The notes beneath the pieces are model-generated. The model was given only the letters and a program-made list of their open reading frames with translations, had not been told where the DNA came from and searched no databases. From Deltaproteobacteria bacterium (lineage in GTDB: Bacteria; SAR324; NAC60-12), in contig PBZZ01000022.1 of NCBI GenBank assembly GCA_002730365.1, positions 1-12,832 of the forward strand: a stretch of DNA of 12,832 bases, written 5' to 3'. Shown one piece after another: positions 1 through 6,878 of this stretch (its first letter is position 1; each line of letters starts with the position of its first letter). A program made the position numbers and the translations under genes.

Positions 1-2
1 CA

Positions 3-1451
3 ATGAATTTGCTAGAGGCATCTATCGAAAGTATCCAGCAAGCGATGAACTCTGGAAGCCTGACGGCCGTTCAACTGACCCAATACTACCTGGATCGAAT
101 TGCAGCCTACGATCAACAAGGACCGGGACTCAACAGCATCCGGGTACTCAATGATGATGCGCTGAAGCAAGCTGAAGCGCTGGATGATGAGCGTAATCGG
201 CAGGGAGCTCGATCCATGCTTCATGGCATCCCCATTCTGGTAAAAGACAACTATGAGACCAAGGGAATGCCCACCACTGTTGGCTCAGTACTCTTCAAAG
301 GCTTTGCGCCTGATCGGGACGCTCACCTCGTCTCTAAGCTGAAAAATGCTGGCGCGCTGTTGCTCGGAAAAACCAACATGCAGGAATTTGCCTATGGCAT
401 CACGAACGTTGGCTCCATTCACGGCTTTACCCGCAATCCCTACGATCCAACAAGAAACCCCGGTGGCTCCAGCGGGGGTACTGGAGCAGCCGTTACAGCC
501 AATTTCGCAGTCACTGGATTGGGGAGCGATACCTGTGGTTCGATCCGCATTCCTGCAGCTCAGAATAATCTTGTCGGACTACGTGGGACACAAGGCCTGA
601 TGAGCCGACGAGGAATTTTCCCGCTATCTTCCACGCAGGATATTGGAGGACCCCTCACCAAATCAGTTCGGGATTTGGCGATTATGCTGGATCAAATGAT
701 TGGTTACGATGCGAGAGATGCTCAAACTGCTGAAAGCTTTGGGCATAACTTTCAGTTTCTGGCGAATCTTCAATTGCGCGAAAAAGTTCGCATTGGGTCA
801 CTACGTGAGTGGATGGAGAGAGAAGAGGGTGATGAAGTCGTTGCTGGAGTGATACGTGAGGCCTTGACTGCCATGTCCGAAAAAGCCGGTTGGGAAATTG
901 TGGAGCTGGAATCTGCTGAACTGGAGGCCTCCCTAGATCGGCCACTCGAAGGCTATTTTGTTTCCGCCTATGATTTCAAGCAGGATGTGAACGCTTATCT
1001 GCGGGCCAATCCTGAGATGGGCTTCAGCGATCTAGGGGAACTACTCGCCCTTGGGAAACATCATCCCAAAGTGGATCTCCGAACGCAGAAATCTATAGCC
1101 ATGCGAAGTGAAGATGAATCAACCTATTACCGGGAAATGGCACAACGCAAAGTCGTACGCAGAGCCCTGCTTCGCCTGCTTGCCGAAAACAGCTTGGACG
1201 CGCTGGCCTATCCATCGATTCGCCATGTAGCGGCCCTGATCGGGGAGGATCAGATGGGTACCAATTGTCGCTTGGCTGCCTGTTCTGGAGTGCCTGCTAT
1301 CTCTGTCCCAGCTGGTTTTCATGGAGAATTGCCGGTTGGCTTGGAACTACTTGCTGAACCTTGGGCAGATCAGAAATTGCTGGACTTGGCTTATACTGTC
1401 GAATCAATTCATCCACAACGACTTTTGCCGAAATCTACACCTTCATTATAA
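3..1451 (+). CDS. Amidase-signature family hydrolase (GatA/amidase-like)
   Basis: Predicted amidase-signature enzyme that hydrolyses a carboxylic amide; the substrate cannot be told from sequence. The Ser-cisSer-Lys triad is visible: K81 in ILVKDN, the cis-Ser S157 in the Gly/Ser-rich GGSSGG loop starting at residue 154, and nucleophile S180 in DTCGSIRIPA. C178 stands where many members have Gly; I recall DTCGS variants in stand-alone amidases, so this is probably a subfamily trait rather than damage. At 482 residues the length is normal for the family. The first ATG lies two bases into the window, so the true start could be further upstream. No gatB or gatC lies downstream, which argues against a role as GatCAB subunit and for a stand-alone amidase. 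No signal peptide is visible at this start. The family is certain, the substrate unknown. Confidence 0.9.
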   Translation: MNLLEASIESIQQAMNSGSLTAVQLTQYYLDRIAAYDQQGPGLNSIRVLNDDALKQAEALDDERNRQGARSMLHGIPILVKDNYETKGMPTTVGSVLFKGFAPDRDAHLVSKLKNAGALLLGKTNMQEFAYGITNVGSIHGFTRNPYDPTRNPGGSSGGTGAAVTANFAVTGLGSDTCGSIRIPAAQNNLVGLRGTQGLMSRRGIFPLSSTQDIGGPLTKSVRDLAIMLDQMIGYDARDAQTAESFGHNFQFLANLQLREKVRIGSLREWMEREEGDEVVAGVIREALTAMSEKAGWEIVELESAELEASLDRPLEGYFVSAYDFKQDVNAYLRANPEMGFSDLGELLALGKHHPKVDLRTQKSIAMRSEDESTYYREMAQRKVVRRALLRLLAENSLDALAYPSIRHVAALIGEDQMGTNCRLAACSGVPAISVPAGFHGELPVGLELLAEPWADQKLLDLAYTVESIHPQRLLPKSTPSL

Positions 1452-1512
1452 GATTAGTTTCTCCAATATCCCACTTCCCTGTCTCAAGGCGATATAGATG
1501 GCAAAAAACATT

Positions 1513-2040
1513 TTAATCATTTAATGAATCCACAATCTTTTTAGCCTTGCCAGATACAGATTTTCTATCATCTTCAGCAATTCTTTCTAAGAATTTCCTC
1601 AGAATATAAGATATTCATTCCTTTCTTCATAGAAAACTCAAGAGAAGACAATGATTGGGCCAACATAATCTAATCATTTCCTGGCATTAAATTTTCTTTG
1701 ATTTTAACTAAGAGTAATTGTTTTGGGCATCACTCAATAGATGATAACACTCAGTAAAAAGCTGTGCTATTGTCCAACGAGATGTTGGATTTTTTAGTCT
1801 GTTAGCATCTTCAATAAAATTGTCAATATAAGGTATTATAAGCTTTCCATCCTCTCTCCTCAATCGCTTCATTAAGTTTGAAACTCTCATAGAAAAATTA
1901 GGATATTATTCTGCATACAAATCATACACATCATCTACTGTTATCTGGTGATTCAGGATGTCTTTCAAAATACTAGGAACTTTACCTAGACTATTTTTCT
2001 TACCTTGAAGAATTCTTTCGAATAGATCTTTCCTTCCCAT
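1513..2040 (-). pseudogene. Decayed HEAT-repeat-like gene (two nonsense codons, at least two frameshifts)
   Basis: Reading the minus strand from an ATG at 2040 (GAGAAG just upstream) gives about 44 codons, then TAA at 1906-1908. The same frame continues with coherent protein (YPNFSMRVSNLMKRL to FTECYHLLSDAQ, down to about 1725). At the A-run complementary to 1721-1724 the sense moves to another frame (KQLLLVKIKENLMPGND), meets TAG at 1670-1672 where Trp would fit, and goes on as IMLAQSLSSLEFSMKK. After one or two more shifts near 1602-1624 it ends as LRKFLERIAEDDRKSVSGKA... and stops at 1513-1515. Joined, this is one helical protein of about 175 residues. It resembles small HEAT-repeat proteins with an 'RxxxAMKRL...PYxDxFI...WTIAQLF' pattern. 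The family is my recollection and was not searched. It lies in AT-rich sequence. The 60-codon open stretch 1708-1890 is only a piece of it. It is most likely non-functional. Confidence 0.72.
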
Positions 2041-2300
2041 TACTTCTCATTTACTAAATTAGTAAAAAGCATAGTTTAAAAAAACCTGATAGGAAATCTT
2101 ATCATAATCTAAAATTTAGTATCAAAACAGGCATTCTGATACTGATATTTTTAATAAAAAGTTAGTGAAATTTTTGTTTAATTCAGTACGTCTCAACTTC
2201 ATTTAAAAAATATTTTCTCAAATAAAATTTTTATTCGAAAACTAGATCACTACCTATTCAGAAATTTAAAAAACAGGTCGTATTCTTCTAACAGTTAGTT
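2041..2300. other. AT-rich intergenic stretch, no gene seen
   Basis: About 260 bases lie between the decayed gene and the HD-domain gene, both on the minus strand. Composition is clearly AT-rich; for example 2161-2220 has 14 G/C out of 60. I find no credible coding frame or RNA gene. The only structured element is the palindrome at 2050-2066. The stretch presumably holds the promoter of the decayed gene and the 3' end signals of the HD gene, but I cannot place either convincingly. Confidence 0.5.
2050..2066. repeat. Perfect 8-bp inverted repeat around one central base
   Basis: TTTACTAA, a single A, then TTAGTAAA form a perfect palindrome. It ends 9 bases upstream of the ATG of the decayed minus-strand gene. 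The placement could suit an operator over the promoter or ribosome-binding region. In such AT-rich DNA, chance palindromes are fairly common, so a function is only a guess. Confidence 0.4.
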
Positions 2301-2885
2301 TCAACTCATTTCAGAACCTAGCCGTCGAGTCTCCTCATCAATCCAGGCTCGGATTTGACGAGTCTGGACGTTTAATTCTGTATATTTTCGCCCATAGTCT
2401 AGATTGAAAGCATAGTCAAAATCAGGAGGATTCTGTCCCTGGGTGTGCTGGAGCAACGTCTCCAATTTGTCGAAAGCCTTTGCCAATTTTGCTTCCGGGG
2501 TCGCTGCCTGCTCATATTCCTCCCAAAGTTCCAGAATTTCACTGCGCTGCAATTCAGGCAACGGTGACAACAATTCCAATAGATCTTCCCGATCGCTTTC
2601 AGATTTATCGACAGTGGGATCCTGCAATGGAGCTGGGATATCTCCCTGCAACGCCTCCCCCAAATCATGAACCAAACAGATCTTTATCAAGCGATGGGCA
2701 TCCACTTCGGGAAACTCAGGTGCCATTACCATCACCAAAAGGCAGAGTCGCCAAGTATGCTCTGCTACACTCTCTGGTCTGCCGGAGGAAGTATGGCCGC
2801 TCCGCAATGTGCTCTTAAGCGATTCTGCATCACGCAAAAAGTTTAGGATTTGGGACAGACGTTCTTGCATCGACAAATCATTCAT
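2301..2885 (-). CDS. HD-domain phosphohydrolase, YfbR/HDDC2-like 5'-deoxynucleotidase
   Basis: Predicted metal-dependent HD hydrolase of the YfbR/HDDC2 type, which in characterised members removes the phosphate from (deoxy)nucleoside 5'-monophosphates. The HD metal ligands are all visible: H43 in ESVAEHTWR, H73-D74 in CLVHDLGEALQGD, and D139 in KAFDKLETLLQ; E77 is also typical of this subgroup. The length of 194 residues matches the family. Start choice is uncertain: the ATG at 2885 has no obvious Shine-Dalgarno sequence, and a second in-frame ATG lies five codons later (Met6, at 2870). It stands alone on the minus strand, head to head with the phosphotransferase gene across about 190 bases. 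The protein is predicted cytosolic. The fold assignment is strong; nucleotide specificity is inferred from family resemblance. Confidence 0.85.
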   Translation of the reverse strand: MNDLSMQERLSQILNFLRDAESLKSTLRSGHTSSGRPESVAEHTWRLCLLVMVMAPEFPEVDAHRLIKICLVHDLGEALQGDIPAPLQDPTVDKSESDREDLLELLSPLPELQRSEILELWEEYEQAATPEAKLAKAFDKLETLLQHTQGQNPPDFDYAFNLDYGRKYTELNVQTRQIRAWIDEETRRLGSEMS

Positions 2886-3073
2886 GAAGGAATTTGAGCT
2901 TTATGGAATTGATCATTGGGAGTCACGATAGATCCTGACTCACACTAATGAATTACGTTACGAAAATCCTACCGCAAAAAGTCATTTGCTGTTAGGGGCA
3001 CAGCTCAGATAAGCACTTTTCAAGATGTACAATTCGATATTAGGTTCATCTCCCACAGATTTCCTGAAAGCGC

Positions 3074-4039
3074 ATGAAGAATCACTTTAACCCTCCGACA
3101 GTTGATGATGTGCGGCGAATTGCCAATTCTTTTCTCAGCCAGGGCGAGCTGAGCATCCAGCGCTTTCCCACAGGTCTCTGTCACTATGTCTTCGATGTTC
3201 AAGGGGAGCAACAACGATTTGTTATCCGAATCTGTCATCCTGACAATACTTCCTATTTGAATGGTAACCTGTTCTGGTCAACTCAACTCCAGAAACTATC
3301 GCTGCCCATCCCCCAGATTTTCAAGCTCAGTATTGAAGAACAAAAGTACAGCTTCATGATTCTGGAATACATCGACGGTATAGACCTAGGCGAGCTGGTC
3401 GATCAGATGAGCAGAGACCAAAAAGCAAAAGTAGTGGATCGATTGATCAATTTTCAAAGAAATGCTGATACGCTTCCAGAAGCTGCCGGCTTTGGCTGGG
3501 GATTTCATTGTAATTGCCCACAGCTGCTCCCTTCCTGGAACCAGATCATCGAAAATTCACTAGAGCAAGCAAAGAGTTGGATTCAGACCGTTGGCCAGAT
3601 TGATCCAACTTATGTCGAGAAAGTTCGTCAGCTTCAGGATAAGTTCAAGGGATATCTCAGCGCTGTCCAGCCAAGAGCTTTTTTCCACGATTTGACCACA
3701 AAAAATCTACTCGTTTCCAAGTCTGATTATTCCGTCATAGGCTTTATAGATTTGGATCAAATGGCTTTTGGGGATCCTTTATTTCACATATCCCTGATGA
3801 ACATGGCACTCCTGGCGAACAATGAAAGCAATGATCTAGTTGCAATTTGGTTGGATCAGCTTTCTGCAACGGAGAAACAGCGGATCATCGTCAATTTTTA
3901 CACGCTTATTCACTGTGTTTCGTTTATGGGCGAGAATGGAATGTCATTTAACAAGGGGGGATTATTTATCCAGGAGAATCATCAAAAACTAGATCAGATC
4001 TTTCAGCAGTTGCTCTCAGAATTGAATGGGATTTCTTGA
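3074..4039 (+). CDS. APH/choline-kinase-like phosphotransferase family protein
   Basis: A 321-residue protein with the kinase-like fold of the aminoglycoside phosphotransferase (APH) superfamily. The catalytic loop is F-H205-D206-L-T-T-K-N211, a version of HxDxxxxN lacking the usual Gly after His. The metal-binding motif is I-D226-L-D228-Q, followed by AFGDP at 231-235. The N-lobe has a nucleotide-binding beta region (FPTGLCHYVFDV, then RFVIRICHP) and the hinge-like MILEYIDGIDL. The superfamily phosphorylates small hydroxyl substrates such as homoserine, choline, sugars or aminoglycosides. Nothing here points to antibiotic resistance, and I would not name a substrate. The ATG at 3074 has only a weak GAAAG upstream. 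The Rieske-like gene begins about 50 bases downstream on the same strand, so the two may be cotranscribed. Confidence 0.85.
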   Translation: MKNHFNPPTVDDVRRIANSFLSQGELSIQRFPTGLCHYVFDVQGEQQRFVIRICHPDNTSYLNGNLFWSTQLQKLSLPIPQIFKLSIEEQKYSFMILEYIDGIDLGELVDQMSRDQKAKVVDRLINFQRNADTLPEAAGFGWGFHCNCPQLLPSWNQIIENSLEQAKSWIQTVGQIDPTYVEKVRQLQDKFKGYLSAVQPRAFFHDLTTKNLLVSKSDYSVIGFIDLDQMAFGDPLFHISLMNMALLANNESNDLVAIWLDQLSATEKQRIIVNFYTLIHCVSFMGENGMSFNKGGLFIQENHQKLDQIFQQLLSELNGIS

Positions 4040-4151
4040 TCTTTTGGAGAAAAACCGCAGCCGACTTATCAATTGCCATCTCGGTCAAATGAAATCTTCT
4101 GATCCTTGAATTCCTATCGCTAGACCGGATGAGATCAAGAAAGGCAAACTG

Positions 4152-4430
4152 TTGCTCTGGGAAGAAGATGGTTACTCGCTACTACTCACCCGGATCGCAG
4201 ATCAGCTACTGTGCTTTGAAAATGTCTGTACTCATCTTGGCTGGCGACCAGACATGAGTGCTGTCCAAGATGGCTTGCTGATCTGTACTCATCATGGATT
4301 TAAATTCGACATACTGTCAGGTACCTATCCACTTGCTTCCGAGTTATCCCTGCGCTACTTTCCAGTTCGTTTGAGAAATCAGCTTGTCGAAGTTCGACTG
4401 GATAGAACTACAGAGGGTGAATTTGGCTGA
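4152..4430 (+). CDS. Rieske [2Fe-2S] ferredoxin-like protein, N-terminus interrupted by a stop
   Basis: The Rieske cluster motif is complete: C26-T-H28, sixteen residues, then C45-T-H-H48 (numbered from a TTG at 4152). The small size fits a stand-alone ferredoxin that passes electrons, for example to an oxygenase; no oxygenase gene is in the window. The frame extends upstream with convincing Rieske-like sequence (IPIARPDEIKKGKLLLWEED) to a TGA at 4107-4109. Beyond that it continues to an ATG at 4089 (MKSSDP*). Trp would fit the TGA position, so this looks like a recent TGG-to-TGA nonsense change. Rescue from the TTG is possible, since AAGG sits 7 bases before it, but would lose the first strand. 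Treat it as a damaged or shortened gene; the cluster-binding half itself is undamaged. Confidence 0.65.
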   Translation: MLWEEDGYSLLLTRIADQLLCFENVCTHLGWRPDMSAVQDGLLICTHHGFKFDILSGTYPLASELSLRYFPVRLRNQLVEVRLDRTTEGEFG

Positions 4431-4590
4431 CCGGTCTCCAATCAGTTCATCAAGAATCCAAGAAAATTTAGAAAAAATTGGGCTGCGAATACGCTATCAG
4501 GGTCGGGTCCAAGGGGTCGGGTTTCGACCAAACTACAATTTGATTTGGAGCGCTATCTCAAAGCAGCCTTGGAGATCAACACTACTCTGA
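4423..4590 (+). pseudogene. Acylphosphatase-signature remnant
   Basis: In this frame the sequence reads GLRIRYQGRVQGVGFRP, with GRVQGVGFRP at 4501-4530. This is the acylphosphatase active-site signature, whose Arg binds the acyl phosphate; it occurs in acylphosphatases and at the N-terminus of HypF. After the motif the expected fold is not continued (NYNLIW... to a TGA at 4588-4590), and there is no ATG or GTG start before it. It directly follows the Rieske gene, which ends at 4430. I read it as the surviving 5' part of a truncated or frameshifted gene. The possibility that the motif arose by chance is small but real. Confidence 0.5.
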
Positions 4591-4740
4591 AGATTTTACA
4601 GGTCTCTACAACAACAGGAGAAGGAATGGAGGAGTGGTGATTGGATTCGTCTGCAGCAGGAATTTTGCCAAGAATCACTTTGGATCAGTCTTGAAATCAG
4701 TTTTTTTAAGTATTCTAAGAAAGTCAAAATTCTTCAGAAA
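4531..4740. other. Non-annotated stretch with coding-like residue sequence
   Basis: There is no intact gene between the acylphosphatase remnant and the 3' end of the mipA-like gene. One base out of the remnant's frame, plus-strand codons from 4530 read KLQFDLERYLKAALEINTTL and continue to EGMEEW, then TGA at 4627-4629. This is unusually protein-like and may be another piece of a broken gene, but I do not recognise it. No terminator hairpin with a T-run is evident for either strand. Confidence 0.35.
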
Positions 4741-5607
4741 TCATTTTCTGCGAGTCACCGAAGCATCACTAGCAGCCAAAGCCAGAATAATCCCAAATGC
4801 CCAGCCTTCGTTCTTGTTGACAACCACCAGCGGACTCTCTCGAACAACACTGTTTTCCAGAACACGGCGATACTGCAGGACAAAGAAATACAAACGGCGA
4901 GTGACTTGAGCCGCAAAGCGAAGATCTTCATTGCGGGAAATCAAGCCGGCAGAAGGTGAGTAAGTTGGCCGACCCGGCAAAGCGTCGTCTGCTCTCACTT
5001 CGTAGTAGGTACGGTTAAAGTTTTCATCTCCATATTCCCATGATACTCCGAGGGCTAGGGCATAGTTGGAGTCTCGATCGAAAGCATCCACTGAAATCCC
5101 TGGAGCAAAAGAGTTCCCAGCATAGCGGAAGCCACCTCCCAGGGTACTCTTACTGAGCAATGGAAAATCAACAGTCACATGCTCTCCCAGATACCAATCG
5201 AGCGTCAGCCCGATACCAATCAGCACTTGGATATCTTCCATACCACGACGCGTGTAATTCTTCGTACGAATGACTTTATCAGAAGAACCATCCGCTCCAG
5301 GTGGAGGTAATTCATTAATGTCATCCGATTCCACGGGTAGCTCTGCACCAAACGCCATCTCTAAGCGCAGATCCGGGGTAAGATCTGTGAACAGCCTGGG
5401 AACCCCTGACACATCAACTTGCTCTGAACGGAGAATGCCATAGGGTAGATTGATGCTCCGTTGGTAGTAGTGATTGGAACCCGTATAATGCGGTAGCTCT
5501 CCTGCAGCGTGTATGATCCCTAGTTCCCAGCGTGGTCGCTCCCGTGCTGAGAGACTCTGCGACCCGATCTGTAGCCCGATCAAAGTACACCAGATCAGTC
5601 GAGTCAT
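4741..5607 (-). CDS. MipA/OmpV family outer-membrane protein
   Basis: Predicted outer-membrane beta-barrel protein of the MipA/OmpV family; the E. coli member MipA scaffolds the murein hydrolase MltA, but many members are uncharacterised. Residues 1-22 form a short signal peptide ending SLSA before RERPRWELG. The mature start WELG...LPHYTGS...LPYGILR fits the family opening, where a conserved W-E-L-G strand is followed by a Y-x-G-S turn and a Pro-Tyr segment. The middle ELPVESDD...GMEDIQVLIG and the closing RPTYSPSAGLIS...ESPLVVV...GWAFGI also match. The 288-residue length is normal. The start is supported by AGGA (complement of 5615-5618) nine bases upstream of the ATG. It is transcribed away from the ribosomal cluster from a shared 90-base intergenic region. 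Confidence 0.78.
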   Translation of the reverse strand: MTRLIWCTLIGLQIGSQSLSARERPRWELGIIHAAGELPHYTGSNHYYQRSINLPYGILRSEQVDVSGVPRLFTDLTPDLRLEMAFGAELPVESDDINELPPPGADGSSDKVIRTKNYTRRGMEDIQVLIGIGLTLDWYLGEHVTVDFPLLSKSTLGGGFRYAGNSFAPGISVDAFDRDSNYALALGVSWEYGDENFNRTYYEVRADDALPGRPTYSPSAGLISRNEDLRFAAQVTRRLYFFVLQYRRVLENSVVRESPLVVVNKNEGWAFGIILALAASDASVTRRK

Positions 5608-5628
5608 TCTGAATTCCTGTAAAATCGA

Positions 5629-5657
5629 TTGAATTTATTTCTGTACGGTGCTATAAA
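5629..5657 (+). promoter_or_regulatory. Sigma70-type promoter for the L25-pth-ychF cluster
   Basis: TTGAAT (5629-5634), a 17-base spacer, then TATAAA (5652-5657) give a good sigma70-like pair (4 of 6 and 5 of 6). Transcription would begin near 5664, leaving a leader of about 35 bases before the L25 ATG at 5698. It is the best promoter match I see ahead of the long plus-strand cluster. Confidence 0.6.
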
Positions 5658-5677
5658 GACCGTTTTTCTTTTTGCAA
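5650..5677 (-). promoter_or_regulatory. Weak candidate promoter for the mipA-like gene
   Basis: On the minus strand, TTGCAA (complement of 5672-5677) is followed after 16 bases by TATAGC (complement of 5650-5655), each 4 of 6 to the sigma70 consensus. Its -10 overlaps that of the better plus-strand promoter. The call is tentative. Confidence 0.3.
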
Positions 5678-5697
5678 CCCCATTCGGGCAAACCTAC

Positions 5698-6306
5698 ATG
5701 TCTGAAGAAATTTTGGTCGCCTACAAGCGCACCGACATGGGCAAGAAAGCAATCCAGCAGTTGCGCCGTGCAAATCGCATCCCCGCAGTTGTTTACGGCG
5801 GTGAGAGCAACTTGAACCTCGAAATGGATGAGGTCAAAACTCGCCAACTATTGAGCCGACTAACCATCGCCCACAAACTCTTGGCACTCGAAATCAGGGA
5901 ACCTGACGCCGAAAAAGGAGAAGTCCGTCAAGTACTGCTGCAGGACGTGCAAAAACATGTTCACAAGCCCCTGCTGATCCATCTCGACTTCCGTGAACTG
6001 GATCTGGAACGTTCGATCAACCTTCGTGTTCCCTTGAAAACCGTAGGAGAGAGTCCAGGAGTTCGCAAAGGTGGTGTTCTTCAACTAGTCGCACGAGATG
6101 TTCCTGTCAGTTGTAAGCCAGATGCAATCCCCGATTATGTTGAGGTGGACGTTTCCACTCTCGATTTTGGTGGCAACCTGAGAATCCAGGACGTCCGCTT
6201 GCCCGAGCAAGTGGAACTGAGGGCCAAGGACAATTATAGCATTGCCTCCATTGTTGGTCGCGCAGTTCGTATCGCCCAAGCTGCTGCTGCGGCCGAAAAT
6301 CCGTGA
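5698..6306 (+). CDS. rplY: 50S ribosomal protein L25, long (CTC/TL5) form
   Basis: This protein binds 5S rRNA in the central protuberance of the large subunit. At 202 residues it is the long CTC/TL5 form. The N-terminal 5S-binding domain covers roughly residues 1-93 ([28 protein letters not shown], later [15 protein letters not shown]). The C-terminal beta domain follows ([20 protein letters not shown] to [22 protein letters not shown]), and then an Ala-rich tail. I chose ATG 5698 ([11 protein letters not shown]) because homologues begin close to this point. The longer open frame from 5629 overlaps the promoter and would add an implausible hydrophobic leader. The stop overlaps the pth start by four bases (GTGA), indicating translational coupling. 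L25-pth adjacency is common in bacteria. Confidence 0.95.
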   Translation: MSEEILVAYKRTDMGKKAIQQLRRANRIPAVVYGGESNLNLEMDEVKTRQLLSRLTIAHKLLALEIREPDAEKGEVRQVLLQDVQKHVHKPLLIHLDFRELDLERSINLRVPLKTVGESPGVRKGGVLQLVARDVPVSCKPDAIPDYVEVDVSTLDFGGNLRIQDVRLPEQVELRAKDNYSIASIVGRAVRIAQAAAAAENP

Positions 6307-6866
6307 AATTGATCGCGGGACTGGGGAATCCAGGACCGCAGTATGAGCAGACACCACATAATGCTGGTTTCTGGTTGATAAACGCCTTGTCAGAAGCCTG
6401 GCGCTGTGAGGTTGGTTCCGAGAAGTTTCAAGCGATGATGGGTCGCCACGGGAGTGGAGATCAATCAGTGATCCTGATGAAGCCCCTCACTTTCATGAAT
6501 CATAGCGGTCAGGCAGTTGCAGCCTGCGCACGCTTCTACAAGATAGACCCTCCTGACATTGTCATTTGTACGGATGATCTTGATCTGGTCCCTGGAAAAG
6601 CGCGGTTGCGCTCTGGTGGAGGGCATGGAGGACACAATGGCTTGCGCTCTGTGATAGAGCACTTGAATTCTGACAGCTTTCGGCGTGTCCGACTCGGCAT
6701 TGGTCGACCGCCTGCGGATGTACCAACTGTTGATTATGTATTGCGACGCTGGAGCCAAGAAGCCAGACAACAATGTCAGACACTGATTCGCCAGGTTTTT
6801 CCTCTGCTGGAAAAGTTCATCAGCGGTGCAAACTTTCCTCAGACCTCACTTAACGCACCTCTCTGA
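6303..6866 (+). CDS. pth: Peptidyl-tRNA hydrolase
   Basis: Releases tRNA from prematurely dropped peptidyl-tRNAs by cleaving the ester bond, an essential recycling step in the cytosol. Known active-site residues are present: N9 in AGLGNPG, H19 in TPHNAGF, N66 in [11 protein letters not shown]91 in [10 protein letters not shown], and N112 in [11 protein letters not shown]. The length of 187 residues is typical. Translation starts with GTG at 6303, which lies within the L25 stop (GTGA). No other start is reasonable, since the protein begins [11 protein letters not shown] as the family does. ychF follows after 12 bases; pth-ychF adjacency is widespread. Confidence 0.97.
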   Translation: MKLIAGLGNPGPQYEQTPHNAGFWLINALSEAWRCEVGSEKFQAMMGRHGSGDQSVILMKPLTFMNHSGQAVAACARFYKIDPPDIVICTDDLDLVPGKARLRSGGGHGGHNGLRSVIEHLNSDSFRRVRLGIGRPPADVPTVDYVLRRWSQEARQQCQTLIRQVFPLLEKFISGANFPQTSLNAPL

Positions 6867-6878
6867 AGTTGGCTCCAC

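Noticed and set aside
1708..1890. A separate 60-residue minus-strand gene
   Set aside because: Coherent protein continues in the same frame upstream of its ATG, past a single TAA, and downstream in other frames, so it is part of a decayed gene.
4107..4109. TGA read as selenocysteine or as Trp by a variant code
   Set aside because: Several neighbouring genes end normally in TGA, Cys/Sec is not expected at this Rieske position, and no Sec insertion hairpin is apparent right after it.
4634..4909. Plus-strand open frame of 91 codons overlapping the 3' end of the mipA-like gene
   Set aside because: Mostly antisense to a well-supported gene, basic and low-complexity in residues, with no recognisable family.
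5629..5697. N-terminal extension of L25 from the earliest in-frame start
   Set aside because: It overlaps the predicted promoter, begins with TTG and adds residues absent from L25 proteins; ATG 5698 fits the family start.
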